Below, one piece after another: positions 4,388 to 7,233 of a DNA stretch of 7,233 nucleotides. The notes under the pieces are model-generated. The model was not told the DNA's origin. It worked only from the letters and a program-made list of their open reading frames with translations, and did not search any database. Each line of letters begins with the position of its first letter. Within the stretch, counting starts at the first letter, position 1. Source of the DNA: an uncultured Roseburia sp. (GTDB lineage: Bacteria > Bacillota_A > Clostridia > Lachnospirales > Lachnospiraceae); contig CAAEAE010000089.1 of assembly GCA_900753715.1 (NCBI GenBank), positions 1-7,233 on the forward strand, in the 5' to 3' direction. The position numbers and the translations under genes were made by a program.

Positions 4388-5503
4388 CTACTTCTTGAAT
4401 TTATATCTTCCTTTTCCATGACCGGATACCGGTTCAATAATATCTGCCTGTACCAAATTGGAAAGAAGTTTTGAAGCACCTGAACCTTTCAGCTCAAGAA
4501 GTTCCATAACTGCACTTCTTCCAAACACCTCATCAAAACCAAACTTTTCAAAGAGTCTATGGATATGAACCGTCGTTTTTACTGAGAAGTCGCTGCCCTT
4601 TTCGGAAAGTACACTTTCCATATCCACTTTTCGGTCCTGAATGTCCACTTTCACATCTCCAATATCCACTTTTTCTTCGTTCAAAAGTCCACTTATATGA
4701 AGATTTCGATTATGAAGCTCATTTTTCTCGTTCAAAAGCAGATTTCTGAGAAATGCTTCCAGATACTCTGTTGTTTCGTGAATACCCTTTTGCAGGTTCG
4801 TATAGTTTGCACGGACAAGTGCATTTCTGAAATACCACGCATTTTCCGCAAAAATATCATTGGCTGCAGAAAACCCAAGTGTCCTCAAATATTTGATGAA
4901 GAACACTGCCGTTGTTCTCGTATTGCCTTCTCCGAAGATATGGATTTGCCATAACCTTGAAACAAATACCGCAAGATGATGGATAATCTCGTCCATTGAA
5001 AGTCCTTTATAACTAAAATCTTTCTCCTGTGAAAAATCATATTCAAGTGTGACTCTCAGTTCGGACGCACTGCCGTACATAACGGTTGCTCCATCAAGCA
5101 CCCATTCCTTTTTTGTAATGTTGTAATCTCGAATCTTTCCGGCGTGTTTATAAATCCCCTGAAAGAGTTTACGGTGGATAGAGATATACGCGTTTGGCGA
5201 AAATGAAAACGCTGTTTCAGAAAGAATTTCTGCAATACGGGACGAAACCTTATCTGCTTCTTCGGTACGTTCATCATCAGACAAGTGCACTGGTCTTTCT
5301 TCATAGTAGCTGTCAATAAGACTTTGTGCTTCTTTCATCGTGATTTTGCCTTCAATGTTCTGAATGGCGGTATCAATCAAATATTTAGATGGTTTGAGTC
5401 CGTCCACTGCCTGAAGTCCGATTGCCGTACTCCAAGCATACCCCTTATGAGCTTTATCCGGTTCAGACTCCCTCAAATATTCCTTAAACGGGTCTTTTTC
5501 CAT
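4388..5503 (-). CDS. Fic-domain protein (probable AMP-transferase) with C-terminal winged helix
   Basis: The protein is 371 residues from ATG 5503. The Fic core (about 95-245) has the active-site loop HIFGEGNTRT at 188-197: catalytic His188, Phe190, acidic Glu192 and GN-x-R matching HxFx(D/E)GNxR, though the second Gly of GNGR is Thr. The flap region before it (NITKKEWVLDGATVMYGSAS) is Fic-like. An N-terminal segment around 40-68 (IQNIEGKITMKEAQSLI) resembles the Glu-containing inhibitory helix of self-inhibited Fic proteins or VbhA, but the S/T-x3-E spacing is not exact. A linker at 278-295 holds three 7-residue repeats (KVDI-type), followed by a winged-helix domain (about 312-371). ATG 5503 is preferred to GTG 5509 because GAGGT lies 7 nt upstream of it. 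TATAAT (5566-5561, reverse) could be its -10, without a clear -35. Such enzymes AMPylate proteins; the target is unknown. Confidence 0.88.
   Translation of the reverse strand: MEKDPFKEYLRESEPDKAHKGYAWSTAIGLQAVDGLKPSKYLIDTAIQNIEGKITMKEAQSLIDSYYEERPVHLSDDERTEEADKVSSRIAEILSETAFSFSPNAYISIHRKLFQGIYKHAGKIRDYNITKKEWVLDGATVMYGSASELRVTLEYDFSQEKDFSYKGLSMDEIIHHLAVFVSRLWQIHIFGEGNTRTTAVFFIKYLRTLGFSAANDIFAENAWYFRNALVRANYTNLQKGIHETTEYLEAFLRNLLLNEKNELHNRNLHISGLLNEEKVDIGDVKVDIQDRKVDMESVLSEKGSDFSVKTTVHIHRLFEKFGFDEVFGRSAVMELLELKGSGASKLLSNLVQADIIEPVSGHGKGRYKFKK
4619..4672 (-). repeat. Three 21-nt/7-residue tandem repeats inside the Fic gene
   Basis: The linker between the Fic and winged-helix domains encodes KVDIGDV, KVDIQDR, KVDMESV in tandem. 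At the DNA level (forward strand) TATCCACTTT or TGTCCACTTT recurs every 21 nt. Such units could expand or contract by slippage without shifting frame, changing linker length. Regular Val/Ile/Met spacing with charged residues between could also form a short coiled coil. Confidence 0.75.
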
Positions 5504-5602
5504 ATCCACTACCTCGCTTCATAGTCTTATTCTGAACTCTGTTGTATTTTTGTTGACACTATTATATATGCAATTCCTGGCTAAATACCCCATCTTACTT
5601 TG

Positions 5603-6955
5603 TTATTCCGCTTCTTCCTCTGCATGGAAACCGGACATAAATCTTTTGAGCAGGAAAGAGCAAAAGTATGGGAAGGTATATATTTTGTCCTCATGTCCAA
5701 TATTGTTTTTTGACAGCTTGATACCGTATCGGATATCTGGGTAATGTTCGGAGGCAATCAGTGTTTTCATGGATTTTGCACGTCCACTCTTTGCCTTAGC
5801 CTCAACGGGAATCAGGGATACTGCTGAACGAATAAAGAAATCTGCTTCCAATGTGGAATCATCCTTCTTGTAATAGAACAGCTTATACCCTTGCTTAATT
5901 AGGGCTTCACCCACCATATTTTCATAGAGTGCTCCCTTATAAACCCCAAGATTCTTGTTGGCTCTTAAATCTTCCTGAGATTCATCGTCCAGCATCGACA
6001 CCAAAAGACCTGTATCGGAAAAATACAACTTAAAGGTGTCCGGCTCGTAATTGCCGCCAAGAGGCAGTTCGGGAAATTCCATGCAGTAGCAGATATTTAC
6101 CATACCGGCATCGCAGAGCCACTCAGCACACCCCCTGTAATCCCGAAATCTTGCGCCGGAGGCCACCTTGGAAATCTGGAATTTCTTGTTTTCTCTGGCA
6201 AGCTGAGGCGCAACCCGATTAAATACATTGATAATCCTTGTCTGATCAACGCCAGAGGCATATTTGCGAATGTCCTCTTTATAGTCTGCAATAAGCTGTT
6301 TTTGTATATCAAGCGTACCCTCAAAGGTATTTCTTTCGATATACTCACGGACAACCGCAGGCATACCGCCAAGGATATTATAGTCCAAGAACAGGGAATG
6401 GAAAACATCCATCTCCAATTCACTGAAAGGTATAAATGCTTTCATGTGGGAAAGCAGGTTTTCCACTGTTTCATTTCCATAGCCTTTTGCCCACAAAAAC
6501 TCTTCAAAATCCATGGAGAACATCTCGTAGTCCTTTTTGTATCCTACGCTGTTGCTTTCAATTTTTTTGTAATTGACACCCAGCATGGATCCGCTGCAAA
6601 TCACATCAAAGCGGCCGTCGATACAAAAGAATTTAAGAGATGTAGCGATTTCCGGAAATTCTGTAATCTCATCAAAAAATATAAGTGTTTTTCCGGGCAC
6701 GAATTTTTTTGACGGGTCAATCAGCGAAATTTTTTTAATAATGTCGGCGGCCTCATAACCATCGGCAATAATGCCCTTGTATTTCTCATCACGAACAAAG
6801 TTTACCTCAATGATGCTCTCATAATGCTCTTTGGCAAAGTGCAGAATGGATTCCGTCTTTCCGATTTGTCTGCTTCCCTTAATAATAAGTGGTTTTCTGT
6901 TTTTATCCGCTTTCCACTCCTCAAGAAAGAAGTCAACCTTTCTTTTCAAATACAT
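5603..6955 (-). CDS. AAA_14/DUF4143 ATP-binding protein
   Basis: This 450-residue protein starts MYLKRKVDFFLEEWK, a typical start for the family. Walker A is GSRQIGKTES (27-36, Lys33), Walker B is TLIFFDEI (90-97, Asp95/Glu96), and SGSMLG at 121-126 fits sensor 1. The C-terminal DUF4143 part (from about 190) includes YKEDIRKYA, and FSDTGLLVSML at 312-322. It also has a PD-(D/E)xK-like arrangement: Glu345 in ALYENMVGEAL, Glu370-Ala-Asp372, and Glu385-Ala-Lys387 in PVEAK. These proteins are abundant in gut anaerobes, often in multiple copies; their physiological role is not established. ATG 6955 is chosen because AGAGG lies 9 nt upstream; the upstream ATGs at 6964 and 6997 either touch that site or overlap the promoter region. 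The gene is complete, including two T7 runs on the forward strand that remain in frame. Confidence 0.92.
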   Translation of the reverse strand: MYLKRKVDFFLEEWKADKNRKPLIIKGSRQIGKTESILHFAKEHYESIIEVNFVRDEKYKGIIADGYEAADIIKKISLIDPSKKFVPGKTLIFFDEITEFPEIATSLKFFCIDGRFDVICSGSMLGVNYKKIESNSVGYKKDYEMFSMDFEEFLWAKGYGNETVENLLSHMKAFIPFSELEMDVFHSLFLDYNILGGMPAVVREYIERNTFEGTLDIQKQLIADYKEDIRKYASGVDQTRIINVFNRVAPQLARENKKFQISKVASGARFRDYRGCAEWLCDAGMVNICYCMEFPELPLGGNYEPDTFKLYFSDTGLLVSMLDDESQEDLRANKNLGVYKGALYENMVGEALIKQGYKLFYYKKDDSTLEADFFIRSAVSLIPVEAKAKSGRAKSMKTLIASEHYPDIRYGIKLSKNNIGHEDKIYTFPYFCSFLLKRFMSGFHAEEEAE

Positions 6956-6988
6956 AGTAATCATCCTCTCACAAAAGTGTTCAGTCTT

Positions 6989-7017
6989 ATTATACACAAA
7001 TCATGCGTGATTATCAA
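6989..7017 (-). promoter_or_regulatory. Near-consensus promoter of the AAA_14/DUF4143 ATPase gene
   Basis: On the reverse strand TTGATA (7017-7012) and TATAAT (6994-6989) are separated by exactly 17 nt, 33 nt before the chosen ATG. The -35 lies inside the dyad TGATTATCAA, so a repressor bound there would block transcription. Confidence 0.8.
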
Positions 7018-7085
7018 TTCCGTTTTCACATTTCATGAGCGAATCATTCAACACTTTACACATTTTTTGTATATCTGATTATCAA
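7008..7085. repeat. Two identical copies of the dyad TGATTATCAA
   Basis: TGATTATCAA occurs at 7008-7017 and again at 7076-7085 in the same orientation. The core TGAT-T-ATCA is an interrupted palindrome. The first copy covers the -35 box of the ATPase promoter; the second lies 68 nt further upstream, just beyond the end of the Cys-rich reading frame. Two spaced operator copies are a plausible reading; chance in AT-rich DNA is the alternative. Confidence 0.45.
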
Positions 7086-7091
7086 ACGAAT

Positions 7092-7233
7092 TTACCACCG
7101 ACATGCGCCACAAAGCGCACAAAAAGCACCACAACCCTTTATTTCTCCTAAGGAATCGATATCGAAGTCAGGTCTCTGGGTGATGCCGCTGTTCACGACC
7201 TCAACGGCCTTATCTACGACCTCATCGTAGGAT
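7092..7233 (-). CDS. C-terminal end of a cysteine-rich peptide, possible RiPP precursor (partial)
   Basis: A reverse-strand frame enters from the window edge and is open for 46 codons to a TAA at 7092-7094. It begins SYDEVVDKAVEVVNSG and continues ITQRPDFDIDSLGEIKG. The last residues, CGAFCALCGACRW, hold four cysteines spaced C-x3-C-x2-C-x2-C with Gly and Ala between, and end in Trp. An acidic, helical, Cys-free stretch followed by a short Cys/Gly/Ala-rich tail is the layout of a leader-core ribosomally made peptide (sactipeptide/ranthipeptide or similar). The codons are GC-richer than those of the neighbours (GTC, GCC, ATC, GAC, CTG are frequent). No start is in view and no modifying enzyme is visible, so it may instead be the tail of a larger protein with a metal site. 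I do not recognise a named family. Confidence 0.5.
   Translation of the reverse strand, partial: SYDEVVDKAVEVVNSGITQRPDFDIDSLGEIKGCGAFCALCGACRW

Noticed and set aside
5553..5570. TTGACA at 5553-5558 as a forward promoter
   Set aside because: No -10 box at 16-18 nt downstream and no forward gene follows.
6956..6997. ATG 6997 or 6964 as the DUF4143 ATPase start
   Set aside because: 6997 lies just upstream of the -10 box and so would not be transcribed from the promoter found; 6964 directly abuts the AGAGG site. ATG 6955 has correct spacing and the family-typical MYLKRK start.

Overview
The window looks like an accessory stretch of an AT-rich, low-GC Gram-positive anaerobe, most likely a gut Clostridia/Lachnospiraceae-type bacterium. 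I infer this from strong GGAGG-type ribosome binding sites, the kinds of genes present (class M sirtuin with zinc macrodomain, HxlR regulator, Phd/Doc, Fic, AAA_14/DUF4143 ATPase) and the mixture of IS and group II intron remnants. No rRNA, tRNA or CRISPR array is visible.

Layout. Positions 1-94 carry the 5' tip of an IS transposase gene, fused at about 94 to a reverse-strand remnant (94-612) of an archaeal-type ATPase (ATPase_2/DUF234 type). The remnant has lost both ends and carries an internal frameshift. Next comes a reverse-strand block read 2643 to 617: a truncated and frameshifted flavin-barrel/2x[4Fe-4S] ferredoxin gene, a zinc-dependent macrodomain (ADP-ribosyl hydrolase type) and a SirTM-type protein-ADP-ribosylating sirtuin. 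The three overlap head to tail (ATGA, then a 50-nt overlap) and so form one translationally coupled operon. A divergent HxlR-family regulator with the conserved N-terminal Cys follows at 2795, and palindromic operator-like DNA lies between the two. The simplest reading is a redox-sensed, reversible ADP-ribosylation module: sirtuin as writer, macrodomain as eraser, ferredoxin as possible electron-transfer partner.

From 3254 to 3869 lies a reverse-strand Phd/Doc toxin-antitoxin pair with a clear promoter; the antitoxin is intact and doc is split by a 1-nt deletion. The gene-poor stretch 3925-4387 holds a group II intron 3' end (reverse strand), an imperfect inverted repeat and a terminator-like hairpin. 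A Fic-family protein (4388-5503, reverse) and an AAA_14/DUF4143 ATPase (5603-6955, reverse) follow, the latter with a near-consensus promoter overlapped by a repeated dyad. The right edge contains the C-terminal 46 codons of a reverse-strand reading frame ending in a cysteine-rich tail that resembles a RiPP precursor.

Three genes (ATPase remnant, ferredoxin, doc) are each interrupted by exactly one missing nucleotide, with recognisable family sequence on both sides. Either the sequence has residual single-base deletion errors or this is a recently decaying island; raw reads would separate these. Family names below come from my recognition of motifs, not from searches.
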